In this document: one piece after another, positions 1 to 9,209 of the stretch
How the letters are laid out: each line of letters opens with the position of its first letter
Numbering within the stretch: the first letter of the stretch is position 1
Assembly: GCA_016933025.1 (NCBI GenBank)
Contig: JAFGBT010000043.1
Location: 1-64,000, forward strand
From: Spirochaetota bacterium
GTDB lineage: Bacteria; Spirochaetota; UBA4802; UBA5550
Direction of reading: 5' to 3'
Length of the DNA stretch: 64,000 nucleotides
Position numbers and translations under genes: made by a program
Notes under the pieces: model-generated
Databases searched by the model: none
What the model was told of the DNA's origin: nothing
Seen by the model: only the letters and a program-made list of their open reading frames with translations

Positions 1-87
1 ATGGGTTTTTTTCTGTACAAGCCCGCGACCTCAACACAGATATTCTTGAGGTCATGGGTTTTTTTCTGTACAAGCCCGCGACCTCAA
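1..87. repeat. 34-bp direct repeat, two copies 53 bp apart
   Basis: Positions 1-34 and 54-87 are identical. Each copy starts with ATGGG plus a T run and ends in CCCGCGACCTCAA. The unit looks like the tail of one hairpin joined to the left arm of the next, so a larger hairpin-terminator unit has been tandemly duplicated. The start of the first copy lies at the window edge, so more copies may exist to the left. Confidence 0.85.
22..65 (+). terminator. Rho-independent terminator-like hairpin
   Basis: The left arm at 22-34 pairs with 46-58 (eight perfect base pairs next to the loop, then one mismatch and one G-T, then CCC/GGG). An 11-base loop separates the arms, and seven T residues follow at 59-65. 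It would end a plus-strand transcript entering from outside the window. Confidence 0.65.
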
Positions 88-114
88 GAATGGCCGGATT
101 GAGGCCGTGGGCTT
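72..114. repeat. Third, diverged hairpin of the same family
   Basis: The arm at 72-87 pairs with 99-114 over 16 positions with one G-U and one A-C mismatch, around an 11-base loop. No T run follows on either strand, so it is a structured repeat rather than a clear terminator. Confidence 0.6.
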
Positions 115-210
115 TATCACATAACAAGGCCGTTATGCGACTATGCAATGAAATGCTTAAAAACTACTTAAAACACTATACACAAATTTACTACTTCACA
201 ACAAAAATGC

Positions 211-238
211 TTGACTTTTTTAACAAAAATACTATATT
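211..238 (+). promoter_or_regulatory. Sigma-70-type promoter ahead of the tRNA remnant
   Basis: TTGACT at 211-216 and TATATT at 233-238 are separated by 16 bp in A/T-rich DNA. Transcription would start near 245, just before the tRNA-Gly remnant, as expected for a former tRNA promoter. It might now also feed into tig, but a terminator at 324-356 intervenes. Confidence 0.55.
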
Positions 239-258
239 TTAACGAGAAAGCGCCGGGA

Positions 259-318
259 CGACCTCTTTTAATAAAATTGCCAAGGTTGAGGTCGCGGGTT
301 CAAATCCCGTTTCCCGCT
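259..318 (+). pseudogene. tRNA-Gly(GCC) remnant, 5' part lost
   Basis: From 277 to 318 the sequence reads like the 3' half of bacterial tRNA-Gly(GCC): anticodon loop TTGCCAA (277-283, anticodon GCC 279-281), anticodon-stem 3' strand, variable loop, T stem-loop with TTCAAAT (294-310), acceptor strand TTCCCGC (311-317) and discriminator T. The 5' anticodon-stem strand CGACC is present at 259-263, but about 13 extra A/T-rich bases sit inside the loop. No D arm and no GCGGGAA acceptor strand precede it. It cannot fold into a normal tRNA. Its promoter and terminator are still recognisable, so it looks like a decayed gene. An assembly error is the alternative. Confidence 0.7.
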
Positions 319-323
319 CAGTG

Positions 324-356
324 AAGGCGGTGTCAAAAGACTCCGCCTTATTGTTT
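324..356 (+). terminator. Terminator after the tRNA remnant
   Basis: AAGGCGG (324-330) pairs with CCGCCTT (343-349); the loop can pair further through GTC/GAC. A T-rich tail (349-356) follows. Its position directly behind the tRNA-like sequence fits a tRNA transcription unit. Confidence 0.6.
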
Positions 357-524
357 AAAACGGCCAGTTATCGCTTCCCTGATAGTAAACGATCTTGTCA
401 TATTGTAAAAAAATGTTTGACTCATATCGTGGCGTAAAAATAGTTGATGTCATCAGACTTCGATAGATGCCATGCCGCCGGTGAACAGAGCGCGTAGGGC
501 GCTGTCCATGACGAGAGGAGCAGA

Positions 525-1871
525 ATGTTGAACATCACTGAGAAGAAGCTTGAAAACGCGACCATGGAACTGCAGATCGATGTGCCGCTCGATAAGGTCG
601 AATCCGAATATAAAAACGCTTTCAACAAACTCCAAAACATCGTAAAGATAGACGGCTTCAGGAAGGGGAAGGCGCCCCTGCACATGGTGGAGGCCCGATT
701 CAGGAAGGAGGCGGACCAGGAGGTGGCGGAAAATCTTCTGAGAACGGTGTTCCTCGAGGCCGTCGAGCAGAAACAGCTGACGCCTATCGCCTACCCGCGC
801 TATGAGTTTGAAAAGATTTCCCGTGAGGAACCGTTTACCTTCAAGGCCGTCTTTGAGGTGCCGCCCACGGTCGAGATCGGTAAATACAAGGGCCTCTCCG
901 CAGACGAGCAGGCGTGCGAGATCAACGACGATGATGTGAAATCGGAGATCGACGCAATCAGGGAGCGCTTCGCGACCGTAACCAGAAAAGAGGAGGGCGG
1001 CGAGGTGCAAAATGGAGACCTGGTGAAGATGCAGGTGCGCCGCATCGACGATGTCGCCGAGTCGGAGCGCGATAGTGTTGAGGCCAAGGAATACCAGATT
1101 GTCGTGGGGCGGAGCAAGGACGAATCCGCGTTGGACAAGTACATAACAGGAATGAAGGAAAACGAAAAGAAGGAAATTGACGTCAAATATCCGAAGGATT
1201 ATTACATCCCCGACCTCGCTGGGCAGAAGGCGTGCTATGACGTACTAATCAAGGAGGTAAGCAGCATGGCGCTTCCAGCCCTCGACGACGAGCTGGCGAA
1301 GAAGATGGGACATGACACTGTCATCGAGTTCACCGCGAAGACCAGGGAGTACCTTGAGAAATACGTGGCCGAAAAGACCAAGGGCGACGCCAAGGCGCAG
1401 ATACTCAAACAGATTGTTGAAGACAGCACTTTCGACCTGCCGGAATCGATGATCATTCGCGAGATGGAAAACCTTTTCAAGAGGACCAGGGAGAACATTG
1501 GATACTATTCGGATAATATGGAAGAGTTCGCGAAGATCATGGGTATCGAGCCAGACGCGTTCAGAAACAAGCTGCGCGACGAGGCGAGCCAGACAATAAA
1601 GACAACGCTGTCCCTCTCGGAGATCGTGAAGAAGGAAGATCTCAAGGTCGACGAGAACCGCTACCGGGAAGTGGTGGAAAACATCGCAAAGAGGAACAAC
1701 AAGACCGTTGAAGAGATTGAGAAAATCATCGAAGAAAATAATTCCCGCGAAAATATTGAATCAGAGCTCCTTCTTGACGGCGCCATGGAATTTATTTACG
1801 AGAACGCGAAAATTAAAAAGCTGAAACCCCTCACATTTGAGGAATTCACGAGAACGAGGGGCAGAAGATAG
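525..1871 (+). CDS. tig: Trigger factor (ribosome-bound chaperone, prolyl isomerase)
   Basis: The 448-residue protein matches trigger factor in length and layout. It has an N-terminal ribosome-binding domain with the signature GFRKGKAP near residues 44-51, a middle FKBP-like prolyl isomerase domain (about 150-245), and a helical C-terminal chaperone domain. It binds at the ribosome exit tunnel beside L23 and shields nascent chains in the cytoplasm. The ATG at 525 follows GAGGAG (514-519). It heads the order tig-clpP-clpX-lon, which is conserved in many bacteria and groups folding with ATP-dependent proteolysis. The 297-base gap to clpP holds its own promoter candidate, so clpP may be transcribed separately. 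Confidence 0.96.
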   Translation: MLNITEKKLENATMELQIDVPLDKVESEYKNAFNKLQNIVKIDGFRKGKAPLHMVEARFRKEADQEVAENLLRTVFLEAVEQKQLTPIAYPRYEFEKISREEPFTFKAVFEVPPTVEIGKYKGLSADEQACEINDDDVKSEIDAIRERFATVTRKEEGGEVQNGDLVKMQVRRIDDVAESERDSVEAKEYQIVVGRSKDESALDKYITGMKENEKKEIDVKYPKDYYIPDLAGQKACYDVLIKEVSSMALPALDDELAKKMGHDTVIEFTAKTREYLEKYVAEKTKGDAKAQILKQIVEDSTFDLPESMIIREMENLFKRTRENIGYYSDNMEEFAKIMGIEPDAFRNKLRDEASQTIKTTLSLSEIVKKEDLKVDENRYREVVENIAKRNNKTVEEIEKIIEENNSRENIESELLLDGAMEFIYENAKIKKLKPLTFEEFTRTRGRR

Positions 1872-1940
1872 TTTCACGTTCTCTGGGCGCAGGAATTCGG
1901 CCCCTATGCCCATTTTTTAAACAATACTTTAATTAATTGC

Positions 1941-1967
1941 TTGATATATGTCACATTTTACTATATT
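1941..1967 (+). promoter_or_regulatory. Candidate promoter for clpP-clpX-lon
   Basis: TTGATA (1941-1946) and TATATT (1962-1967) lie 15 bp apart in the A/T-rich tig-clpP gap. The spacer is slightly short, so this is a moderate call. No heat-shock inverted repeat was recognised next to it. Confidence 0.4.
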
Positions 1968-2168
1968 TTTAGTCTAATTGAACTATCGGCCGCTGCAAAA
2001 ATGGTATTTGGGATGCCCGCTCTGTGCCGAAATTAATAATAAGAGATCGAACAGAGAACGAATTATTTTAGTGTATTCTGAAAATCCTTTTTGTATATTA
2101 TAAATGCGCGGATGTGAAAGGTCCCGCGCCGCCGAACGATAGTAACATCACACTGAGGTGCCATTGCG

Positions 2169-2753
2169 ATGAGTTTAGTTCCGTTTGTTATCGAGCAGAC
2201 CAGCCGGGGGGAACGATCGTACGATATATATTCCCGTCTCCTGAAAGACCGGATCATTTTCCTCGGCGAGTCCATAGACGATCATATCTCCAGCCTCGTA
2301 ATAGCGCAGATGCTGTTTCTCGAAGCCGAGGATCCGGACAAGGACATCTACCTGTACATCAATTCGCCCGGAGGGATTGTTACCTCGGGCCTGGCGATTT
2401 ACGACACCATGCAGTACATCAAGCCGGACGTGGCGACCATCTGCATCGGACAGGCGGCCTCCATGGGCTCCCTTCTGCTATCAGCGGGCACGAAGGGGAA
2501 GCGCTCTGCGCTACCCAATTCCCGTATTATGATACACCAGCCGGCCGGGGGATTTCAGGGCCAGGCCTCGGATATCGAGATACAGGCGAAAGAAATCATC
2601 AAGGTGAAACAGCGGCTTAACGAGATATACGCGAAGCATACCGGCAAGGGCGTCGACAAAATCGAGCGTGACGTGGACCGCGACTATTTCATGTCTTCCC
2701 AGGAAGCTATGGAATACGGCCTCATAGACAAGGTAATTGAACGAAGCAAGTAG
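2169..2753 (+). CDS. clpP: ATP-dependent Clp protease proteolytic subunit
   Basis: This 194-residue serine peptidase forms the double-heptameric chamber that degrades substrates delivered by ClpX or ClpA-type unfoldases. The full catalytic triad is present: Ser98 in GQAASMG, His123 in MIHQP, and Asp172 in DRDYFM. The start is fixed by GAGGTG at 2155-2160, eight bases before the ATG. clpX begins 12 bases after its stop with its own Shine-Dalgarno site, and lon follows, so the three are very likely cotranscribed. Confidence 0.97.
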   Translation: MSLVPFVIEQTSRGERSYDIYSRLLKDRIIFLGESIDDHISSLVIAQMLFLEAEDPDKDIYLYINSPGGIVTSGLAIYDTMQYIKPDVATICIGQAASMGSLLLSAGTKGKRSALPNSRIMIHQPAGGFQGQASDIEIQAKEIIKVKQRLNEIYAKHTGKGVDKIERDVDRDYFMSSQEAMEYGLIDKVIERSK

Positions 2754-2765
2754 AGAGGAGATGCC

Positions 2766-4022
2766 ATGTCTTCAAAAAAGAAGGAAGAATCAGTCAAGTT
2801 AAACTGTTCGTTTTGCGGCAAGAGCCAGGATATTGTGAAGAAGCTTGTCGCGGGACCCGACGTATATATCTGCGATGAGTGCATCGAGCTTTGCAACGAG
2901 ATAGTGGCCGAGGACAAGAGCAAGGCGTTTGAGGAGGACTTTCACAACCTTCCCAAGCCCAAGGAGATAAAAGAGATCCTCGATAAGTATGTGATCGACC
3001 AGGAGGAGGCAAAGAAGGTACTCTCCGTCGCGGTGTACAATCACTACAAGAGGATCTATTCAAATAAAAATTTGAAGAAAAACGATGTCGAGCTCGACAA
3101 GAGCAACATCCTCGTTGCCGGGCCAACCGGTTCGGGCAAGACGCTCCTGGCGCAGACCCTGGCCCGCATCCTCCAGGTTCCGTTCGCCATTGCCGACGCG
3201 ACCTCGCTCACCGAGGCCGGGTATGTCGGAGAAGACGTGGAGAACATTCTTCTGAGATTGATACAGAACGCCGACGGCGACGTGAAGAAGGCCGAGATCG
3301 GCATCGTGTATATCGACGAGATCGACAAGATCTCCAAGAAATCAGACAATCCGTCCATCACCAGAGACGTGTCGGGAGAGGGAGTCCAGCAGGCTCTTTT
3401 GAAAATAATCGAGGGTACGGTTGCCAACGTGCCGCCGCAGGGCGGAAGGAAGCATCCGCACCAGGAGTTCATCTCCATCAACACGATCAATATACTGTTC
3501 ATCGTCGGCGGGGCCTTCGTGGGACTTGACAAGCTCGTGGAGAATCGTGTCGGGAACAAGACCCTCGGATTCGGCGCGGATATCAAGTCGAAAAAGGACG
3601 ATGTGGCGAAAAATCCGCTGCAGCACCTTATCCCTGAAGATCTCATCAAGTACGGCCTTATTCCCGAATTCGTGGGTCGTCTGCCGGTTGTCGCCGTTCT
3701 CGACGAGCTGAGCAAGGACGCCCTTACCAGAATTCTCACCGAGCCGATGAATGCCTTCATCAAGCAGTACAAGAAGATATTCTCGTTCGAGGACGTCGAG
3801 CTGGAGTTCACGGAAGGGGCGATCGACGAAATCGCGACGCAGTCGATGGCCAGGGAATCGGGTGCCCGCGGCCTCAGGGCGGTGCTTGAGAAGCTCATGC
3901 TCGACCTTATGTTCGAAATCCCGTCGATGAACAATATATCGAAGCTCGTCATAACGCGCGACATGGTCGCCGGGAAGAAGGGGCCGGAGATAAGCTACCG
4001 GGAGGAGGAGAAAACCGCCTGA
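2766..4022 (+). CDS. clpX: ATP-dependent Clp protease, ATP-binding subunit ClpX
   Basis: This 418-residue AAA+ unfoldase starts with the zinc-binding domain (CSFCGK and CDECIELC, about residues 15-40). The AAA+ core follows, with Walker A GPTGSGKT and Walker B VYIDEID, the GYVGED pore loop, and an LGFGA loop for docking to ClpP. It unfolds tagged proteins and threads them into ClpP. AGAGGAG precedes the ATG. Only three bases separate its stop from lon, so translation is probably coupled. Length and motif order are typical; nothing looks degraded. Confidence 0.97.
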   Translation: MSSKKKEESVKLNCSFCGKSQDIVKKLVAGPDVYICDECIELCNEIVAEDKSKAFEEDFHNLPKPKEIKEILDKYVIDQEEAKKVLSVAVYNHYKRIYSNKNLKKNDVELDKSNILVAGPTGSGKTLLAQTLARILQVPFAIADATSLTEAGYVGEDVENILLRLIQNADGDVKKAEIGIVYIDEIDKISKKSDNPSITRDVSGEGVQQALLKIIEGTVANVPPQGGRKHPHQEFISINTINILFIVGGAFVGLDKLVENRVGNKTLGFGADIKSKKDDVAKNPLQHLIPEDLIKYGLIPEFVGRLPVVAVLDELSKDALTRILTEPMNAFIKQYKKIFSFEDVELEFTEGAIDEIATQSMARESGARGLRAVLEKLMLDLMFEIPSMNNISKLVITRDMVAGKKGPEISYREEEKTA

Positions 4023-4025
4023 GAA

Positions 4026-6476
4026 ATGAGAAAGACTATCGATTTCAGTAAGAATTATCCGCTGCTGCCGCTTCGAGACGTTGTTGTATTTCCGCACATG
4101 GTTATACCCCTCTTTGTAGGAAGGGAAAAATCGGTAAAGGCGCTCGATAACGCCATGAAGGGCGATCGGCTTATTGTACTCGCGACGCAGCGTGATGCGC
4201 ATGTCTCCGTCCCGGAAAAGGAAGACCTGTACGAGGTCGGGTCAATCGCGGAGATACTTCAGCTCCTCAAGCTGCCCGACGGCACCATCAAGGTGCTGGT
4301 CGAAGGGATTGCCCGGGTATACCTATCAGAGTTTATCAACACCAGCGAAACAATCGAGGCCGCGATACGCGATATCGAACGGGAGGTCGAGGGGAGTCCG
4401 GACCTGCACGCCCTCAAGAAGACCCTGCTCGAAACGTTTGAGAAATACGTGAAGCTCAATAAAAAGGTGCCCAAGGAGGCGTTTACCTCAGCCGAGAGCA
4501 TCGACGACCTCTCGCATCTTTCGGACATCATTTCCTCGCATGTGGATATGAAGATAGCCTACAAGCAGGCGCTCCTGGACATAGGCAATCCGGAGGAGCG
4601 GGTCCACAAGCTCATTGAGTTCATCAACGGCGAGATAGAGGTCATGTATATCGAGAAGAAGATACAGGGCCAGGTGCGCAAGCAGATGGAAAAGACCCAG
4701 AAGGAATATTACCTCAACGAGCAGATGAAGGTCATCAAGAAGGAGCTCGGACAGGGGGAGGGCGAGGTCGACGAGATCGAGGAGCTGAAAAAGTCGATCG
4801 AAGAAGCCAAGATGAGCCAGGAGGCTCGCACCAAGGCGCTGCAGGAGGTCAAGCGGCTCGAGAAGATGCCGCCGATGTCTGCGGAATCTGCGGTTGTGCG
4901 CAATTACATAGAGTGGCTTCGCGACATTCCGTGGCACAAGAAAACTAAGGATAACCGCGACATAGAGCATGCTATGAATATCCTGAACGAGGACCATTAC
5001 GGCCTCGACGACGTGAAAGAGCGGATCATAGAATATATAGCGGTACGACAGCTTTCTAAAAAGCTCAAGGGTCCGATCCTTTGCTTCGTGGGCCCGCCGG
5101 GCGTCGGCAAGACATCGCTCGGACGGTCGGTCGCTCGCGCGCTGGGGCGTCGCTTCGTCCGGATGTCACTCGGCGGGGTGCGCGACGAGGCGGAAATCCG
5201 CGGACATCGGCGCACCTATGTGGGCGCGCTTCCCGGCAGGATCATCCAGCTCATGAAAAAAGCCGGAACGGTAAACCCCCTGGTGCTTCTGGACGAGGTC
5301 GACAAGATGTCAATGGACTTCAGGGGCGACCCGTCATCGGCCCTCCTGGAGGTGCTCGACCCGGAGCAGAACAATTCGTTCGTTGATCATTACATGGAGG
5401 TGAACTACGACTTGAGCCAGGTCATGTTCATCACCACGGCAAACGTCCAGCACAAGATACCCCCTCCGCTCCTCGACCGGATGGAGATAATCGAGATATC
5501 AAGCTACACGGAGCCGGAGAAGCTTAATATTGCGAAGAATTTCCTGCTGGCCAAGCAAATCGAGGAAAACGGTCTGCGCAAGGAAAACATCGAATACTCG
5601 GAAGACGCCATCCTGTACACCATCCGTCACTATACCCGTGAGGCGGGAGTCCGGAGCCTGGAGCGCGTGATCGCAAAGGTCTGCCGAAAGGTGGCGCGCG
5701 AGGTCGTGCTCAACGGAAACGACTACGGGCGGGTTATCGACGACAAGATCCTTCAGCAGTATCTTGGACCAATAAAGTACAAGTACGGCATAAAGGAGAA
5801 GAACAACGAAGTCGGCCTGGCAAACGGCCTGGCATGGACCGAGGTGGGCGGCGATATCCTGAACATAGAGGCCTCGCTTATAAAGGGCAAGGGAAAACTC
5901 ACGCTGACCGGGAAACTGGGCGAAGTGATGCAGGAATCGGCCCAGGCCGCGCTCACTTTTATAAAGGCTAACCAGCAGTTTTTCAAGATACAAGATGAGA
6001 ATGTACGCAACCGCGACATACACCTGCACGTGCCGGAGGGCGCGATACCGAAAGACGGTCCGTCCGCAGGCATAACCATGGCGGTGGTCATAGGATCGCT
6101 CCTGTCCGGTATCCCCGTTCGGTGCGACGTAGCCATGACGGGAGAAATAACGCTTCGGGGCAAGGTGCTTCCCATAGGCGGCCTGAAGGAGAAGATCCTG
6201 GCGGCCCACAGGGCAGACATCTGGCACGTTATAATTCCCCAGGAAAACGAGAAGGACCTTGAGAAGATTCCCGATCACGTGAAGGAGCAGATGATCTTCC
6301 ACCCCGTCAGCACCATGGAGGAGGTCCTCTTCCTGTCGCTTGAGTATCCCGAGAGGTTTTTTAAGGATGAGAACAAGACGAGGATACTTTACGAACGATG
6401 GAAAGGGACACTGCATGACTGGAAGGTCGATATCGCCGGCACCGATACGGGGCCGACGGTACCCGGCCCGATGTAG
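4026..6476 (+). CDS. lon: ATP-dependent protease Lon (LonA type)
   Basis: This 816-residue protein has the LonA layout. The N-terminal substrate-binding domain begins with [10 protein letters not shown], a long helical region follows, then an AAA+ module with Walker [10 protein letters not shown] (about residues 355-363) and Walker B VLLDEVDK. The C-terminal serine-lysine protease domain has the catalytic Ser in DGPSAG (about 679) and Lys in GGLKEK (about 720). It degrades misfolded and regulatory proteins in the cytoplasm. It is the last gene of the clpP-clpX-lon run and is followed by a strong terminator at 6493-6522. Confidence 0.97.
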   Translation: MRKTIDFSKNYPLLPLRDVVVFPHMVIPLFVGREKSVKALDNAMKGDRLIVLATQRDAHVSVPEKEDLYEVGSIAEILQLLKLPDGTIKVLVEGIARVYLSEFINTSETIEAAIRDIEREVEGSPDLHALKKTLLETFEKYVKLNKKVPKEAFTSAESIDDLSHLSDIISSHVDMKIAYKQALLDIGNPEERVHKLIEFINGEIEVMYIEKKIQGQVRKQMEKTQKEYYLNEQMKVIKKELGQGEGEVDEIEELKKSIEEAKMSQEARTKALQEVKRLEKMPPMSAESAVVRNYIEWLRDIPWHKKTKDNRDIEHAMNILNEDHYGLDDVKERIIEYIAVRQLSKKLKGPILCFVGPPGVGKTSLGRSVARALGRRFVRMSLGGVRDEAEIRGHRRTYVGALPGRIIQLMKKAGTVNPLVLLDEVDKMSMDFRGDPSSALLEVLDPEQNNSFVDHYMEVNYDLSQVMFITTANVQHKIPPPLLDRMEIIEISSYTEPEKLNIAKNFLLAKQIEENGLRKENIEYSEDAILYTIRHYTREAGVRSLERVIAKVCRKVAREVVLNGNDYGRVIDDKILQQYLGPIKYKYGIKEKNNEVGLANGLAWTEVGGDILNIEASLIKGKGKLTLTGKLGEVMQESAQAALTFIKANQQFFKIQDENVRNRDIHLHVPEGAIPKDGPSAGITMAVVIGSLLSGIPVRCDVAMTGEITLRGKVLPIGGLKEKILAAHRADIWHVIIPQENEKDLEKIPDHVKEQMIFHPVSTMEEVLFLSLEYPERFFKDENKTRILYERWKGTLHDWKVDIAGTDTGPTVPGPM

Positions 6477-6492
6477 CGACGAAATACCCGCA

Positions 6493-6522
6493 CGGCGGGG
6501 TCTCCGGACCCCGCCGTTTTAT
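6493..6522 (+). terminator. Rho-independent terminator after lon
   Basis: A perfect 10-bp stem (6493-6502 with 6507-6516) closes a four-base loop and is followed by TTTTAT. It ends the plus-strand proteostasis run. No T run lies on the other side, so it would not stop the opposing methyltransferase transcript. Confidence 0.85.
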
Positions 6523-6548
6523 CATGCCGCCGGAGATTATCGGCGCGG

Positions 6549-7301
6549 TCAAATCCGATCGAACAAGACGACCATCCTGTTCGAGTTTTCCTGGTACGGC
6601 TCGGAAAGAAAATTGGCATAGATCTTTTTAACCGTCAGGCCCGCCCCGGTCAGAAACCGGGTGATCTCATCGGCGGTGAAGCTCCTCATGACATGGCGGT
6701 CGCGGATCGTTTTTCGGCCGTCGGGCCTGGTAATGTGGTAGCGGTAATTGACCTCGACCACCGTTCGCGCCGCCTCGTTTCTCAGCCTGAATCCACGCTC
6801 CCTCGCTATAAGGGCGTCCCCGACGGAGGTCTCGGAAACCGGGCCGACCTCTTTTTCCCCGATTTTCACGATAGGCGGCGAGTTCCAGACTTCAAGCAGA
6901 CCGACGCCATCATTCCTGAGCGCGTTGCGTATCTTCAGGAGCGTCGAATGGATATCGGCATCGTGCAGAAGGTAGTTGAAAGAACCGAAGAGCGAAATAA
7001 CGACGTCGAACGCGTCCTCATATCCGATATCGGCCATGTCCGACAGGATGAATTCAATGCCTTCGGGAAACCGTGCGCGCGCCGTTGCAAGCATCTCTTC
7101 GCTGATGTCGATGCCCGTGCACTCAATACCGTGCTGGGACAGGAGGCTGACGTGCTCGCCCGTCCCGCAGCCGAGGTCGAGGAGCGTTGGATGTTCTTTT
7201 CCGCGGATAAGGTCGACGATGAATGATACGTCCCGGACGATGTCGCGATGATTGTTCTCTATCGAGAAGTAATAGGGAGCAAGTTCATGGTAGAGCTTCA
7301 T
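6549..7301 (-). CDS. Class I SAM-dependent methyltransferase
   Basis: The 250-residue protein has the Rossmann-type methyltransferase signature LDLGCGTGEH (residues 41-50), then GIDIS at the end of strand two and an SDMAD motif, as in UbiE-like or small-molecule methyltransferases. It transfers a methyl group from S-adenosylmethionine; the substrate cannot be told from sequence. Its ATG overlaps the ptsI stop by one base (TAATG), so the two are translationally coupled. That is an unusual partner for enzyme I and offers no clear functional hint. The gene converges on lon with the lon terminator between them. Confidence 0.85.
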   Translation of the reverse strand: MKLYHELAPYYFSIENNHRDIVRDVSFIVDLIRGKEHPTLLDLGCGTGEHVSLLSQHGIECTGIDISEEMLATARARFPEGIEFILSDMADIGYEDAFDVVISLFGSFNYLLHDADIHSTLLKIRNALRNDGVGLLEVWNSPPIVKIGEKEVGPVSETSVGDALIARERGFRLRNEAARTVVEVNYRYHITRPDGRKTIRDRHVMRSFTADEITRFLTGAGLTVKKIYANFLSEPYQENSNRMVVLFDRI

Positions 7302-9040
7302 TATGAATGTTCGAATTTTTCCTTGAATTTCTTCCGGACCAGCTTTTCGATATCATCCGTGTCTTCGAGCGCAAGGAGCGATTTGACCAGATCGCGGCAC
7401 TCCTTGATCGACACGGATCGGATGATCTTTTTTACCTGGTGCATGTAAATGGGGCTCATCGACAGGTGGCGGAATCCGAGCCCGAGCAGCACCATGGTGT
7501 ATTGCGGCTCTCCCGCCATCTCCCCGCAGATGGAAAGGCTGGTGGACGTGGACTTTGCTGACTCAACGACCTGTTTCAAGAATCTGAGCACCGAGAGGTT
7601 GAGGGGATTGTAAAGATAGGCGATCTTTTCGCTTATACGGTCGACCGCAAGCGTGTATTGGACGAGATCGTTAGTTCCCACCGAGAAAAAGTCGGCGTAT
7701 TTGCCGAGTATATCTGCGTAGACAACGGCGGATGGCACCTCAATCATCAGGCCTATCTTGATTTTATCATCGAAGGGAGTGTTCTCTTTCCTGAGTTCCT
7801 CCATGATCTCGGCGGTGATATTCTTGGCTTTCTTGAACTCCTCGATCGTGGTGATCATGGGAAACATCAGGTTTACCTTTCCGAAATTGCTCGCCCGCAG
7901 TATCGCCCGGAGTTGGATGCGGAAGAGATCTTCGTTCTCCAGGCTGAACCTGATCGCCCGGCACCCGAGGAACGGGTTGCGCTCCCGGTAGTGGTTTGTA
8001 TAGGCGTAGACCTTGTCGGCGCCCACATCGATGGTCCGAATGGTCACCGGCATGGGATTGAAGAACTCCACAACGCGCCGGTATTCCTGAAACTGCTTCT
8101 CTTCGTCGGGGAGCGACTTGTCCATGAAGAGGAACTCAGACCGGAACAGGCCGATTCCCTGCGCTCCGTGATCCTTGATGATGCTCATCTCTTCCGGTAT
8201 CTCGATGTTCCCGTAGATGAATATCTCCTCCTTGTCGCGGGTCTTTGAGGGGAGGCCCGTCAGCTTGGCGAGCTCTTCCTCGAGCTCCCTGAAGTCTTTT
8301 TCGTACTTGCGGAATTCCTCGACCTCCTCCGGCGTCGGATCGATAATGATGGTGCCGTGCACCGCGTCCACCACGACCAGATCGTCGGTCTTCACCATTG
8401 ATGTGCAGTTAATGGTGCCGACTATGGCGGGAATCTCAAGCGCGCGGGCCATGATGGCCGTGTGCGAAGTGCGGCCGCCCCTGTCGGTGACGAACGCCAG
8501 AATATGGTCCCGGTTCATGAGGGCCGTCTCTGACGGTGTCAGGTCCGGAGCGAATACGATAACTTCCTCGTTGATGTCCATGAGGGATGATGAGCGCGTT
8601 TTCTGTAGGTTCGCGATTAACCGTTTGTTGATGTCGGAAATGTCGATGATGCGTTCGCGGAGATAATCGTCTTTGATGGTCGACAGGCTGTTCATAAGTT
8701 CGAGGGATATATCGTTAATGGCCCACTCGGCGTTTCTCCGTTTGCCGGCAATTGTCGTCCTGACATTTTCCTCGATTTTGGGGTCTTCGAGCACCATTAT
8801 ATGGCTCGTGAAAATATCGGCCATATCCTTGGAAAGGCTCTGGGCGATCTGCTCCTGTATCGCTTTTATTTCATCCTTTGTCTGTTCAACGGCCTTGCCG
8901 AAACGAGCGATTTCCGCCTCTATACCTTCTTCCGGTATGGAGTATTTGGGTATTATGATGCTGTCGCCCTGATAGACATAGGCTTTGCCGATGCGTATTC
9001 CGGGCGAGGCGATGATTCCTTTAGTTATAGTTGTCGACAT
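7301..9040 (-). CDS. ptsI: PTS enzyme I (phosphoenolpyruvate-protein phosphotransferase)
   Basis: This 579-residue cytoplasmic enzyme takes phosphate from phosphoenolpyruvate and passes it to HPr. The phosphohistidine is His193 in GGRTSHTAIMAR; the C-terminal PEP-binding barrel ends with the active Cys505 in SICGEMAG. Length is normal for enzyme I. No ptsH, EIIA or sugar permease gene lies in the window, so it may serve a regulatory PTS or a distant transporter. A good minus-strand promoter lies at 9083-9112, and the methyltransferase gene is coupled behind it. Confidence 0.96.
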   Translation of the reverse strand: MSTTITKGIIASPGIRIGKAYVYQGDSIIIPKYSIPEEGIEAEIARFGKAVEQTKDEIKAIQEQIAQSLSKDMADIFTSHIMVLEDPKIEENVRTTIAGKRRNAEWAINDISLELMNSLSTIKDDYLRERIIDISDINKRLIANLQKTRSSSLMDINEEVIVFAPDLTPSETALMNRDHILAFVTDRGGRTSHTAIMARALEIPAIVGTINCTSMVKTDDLVVVDAVHGTIIIDPTPEEVEEFRKYEKDFRELEEELAKLTGLPSKTRDKEEIFIYGNIEIPEEMSIIKDHGAQGIGLFRSEFLFMDKSLPDEEKQFQEYRRVVEFFNPMPVTIRTIDVGADKVYAYTNHYRERNPFLGCRAIRFSLENEDLFRIQLRAILRASNFGKVNLMFPMITTIEEFKKAKNITAEIMEELRKENTPFDDKIKIGLMIEVPSAVVYADILGKYADFFSVGTNDLVQYTLAVDRISEKIAYLYNPLNLSVLRFLKQVVESAKSTSTSLSICGEMAGEPQYTMVLLGLGFRHLSMSPIYMHQVKKIIRSVSIKECRDLVKSLLALEDTDDIEKLVRKKFKEKFEHS

Positions 9041-9082
9041 GGTTCCTGAAAATATAGATATGGAAGTTAATTAACAGGGATG

Positions 9083-9112
9083 ATATAATTATATTCGTTA
9101 AATGTTTGTCAA
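9083..9112 (-). promoter_or_regulatory. Sigma-70-type promoter for ptsI
   Basis: Read on the minus strand, TTGACA (9112-9107) is followed after 17-18 bp by ATTATA/TTATAT (near 9089-9083) in A/T-rich DNA, about 45 bases upstream of the ptsI start. Confidence 0.6.
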
Positions 9113-9209
9113 GAAATATTAGGAGAATTCCCGGCCCTCGCGCTCCCCGGGAGCCCCTGCAGCGAAAAACAGGATGTTTTCACGACCGCTTTTCGGGAGT
9201 GGCATGAAA

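Larger units (their letters stand above)
1..524. other. Gene-poor left edge with repeats and a tRNA remnant
   Basis: This 524-base stretch has no convincing protein gene. It holds a duplicated hairpin repeat (1-114), an A/T-rich segment with a good promoter (211-238), a broken tRNA-Gly (259-318), a terminator (324-356), and the leader of tig from about 357. A plus-strand open frame at 54-242 runs through the repeat and is not believed. Confidence 0.7.

Noticed and set aside
1..87. CRISPR-like direct repeats
   Set aside because: Only two copies in the window and the unit is a terminator-type hairpin; no cas genes.
54..242. Plus-strand open frame of 62 codons
   Set aside because: It begins inside the duplicated hairpin repeat and runs into an A/T-rich promoter region; no ribosome site.
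240..320. Circularly permuted or intron-bearing tRNA
   Set aside because: No 5' half was found downstream, and the extra bases are too few for a bacterial intron; decay is simpler.
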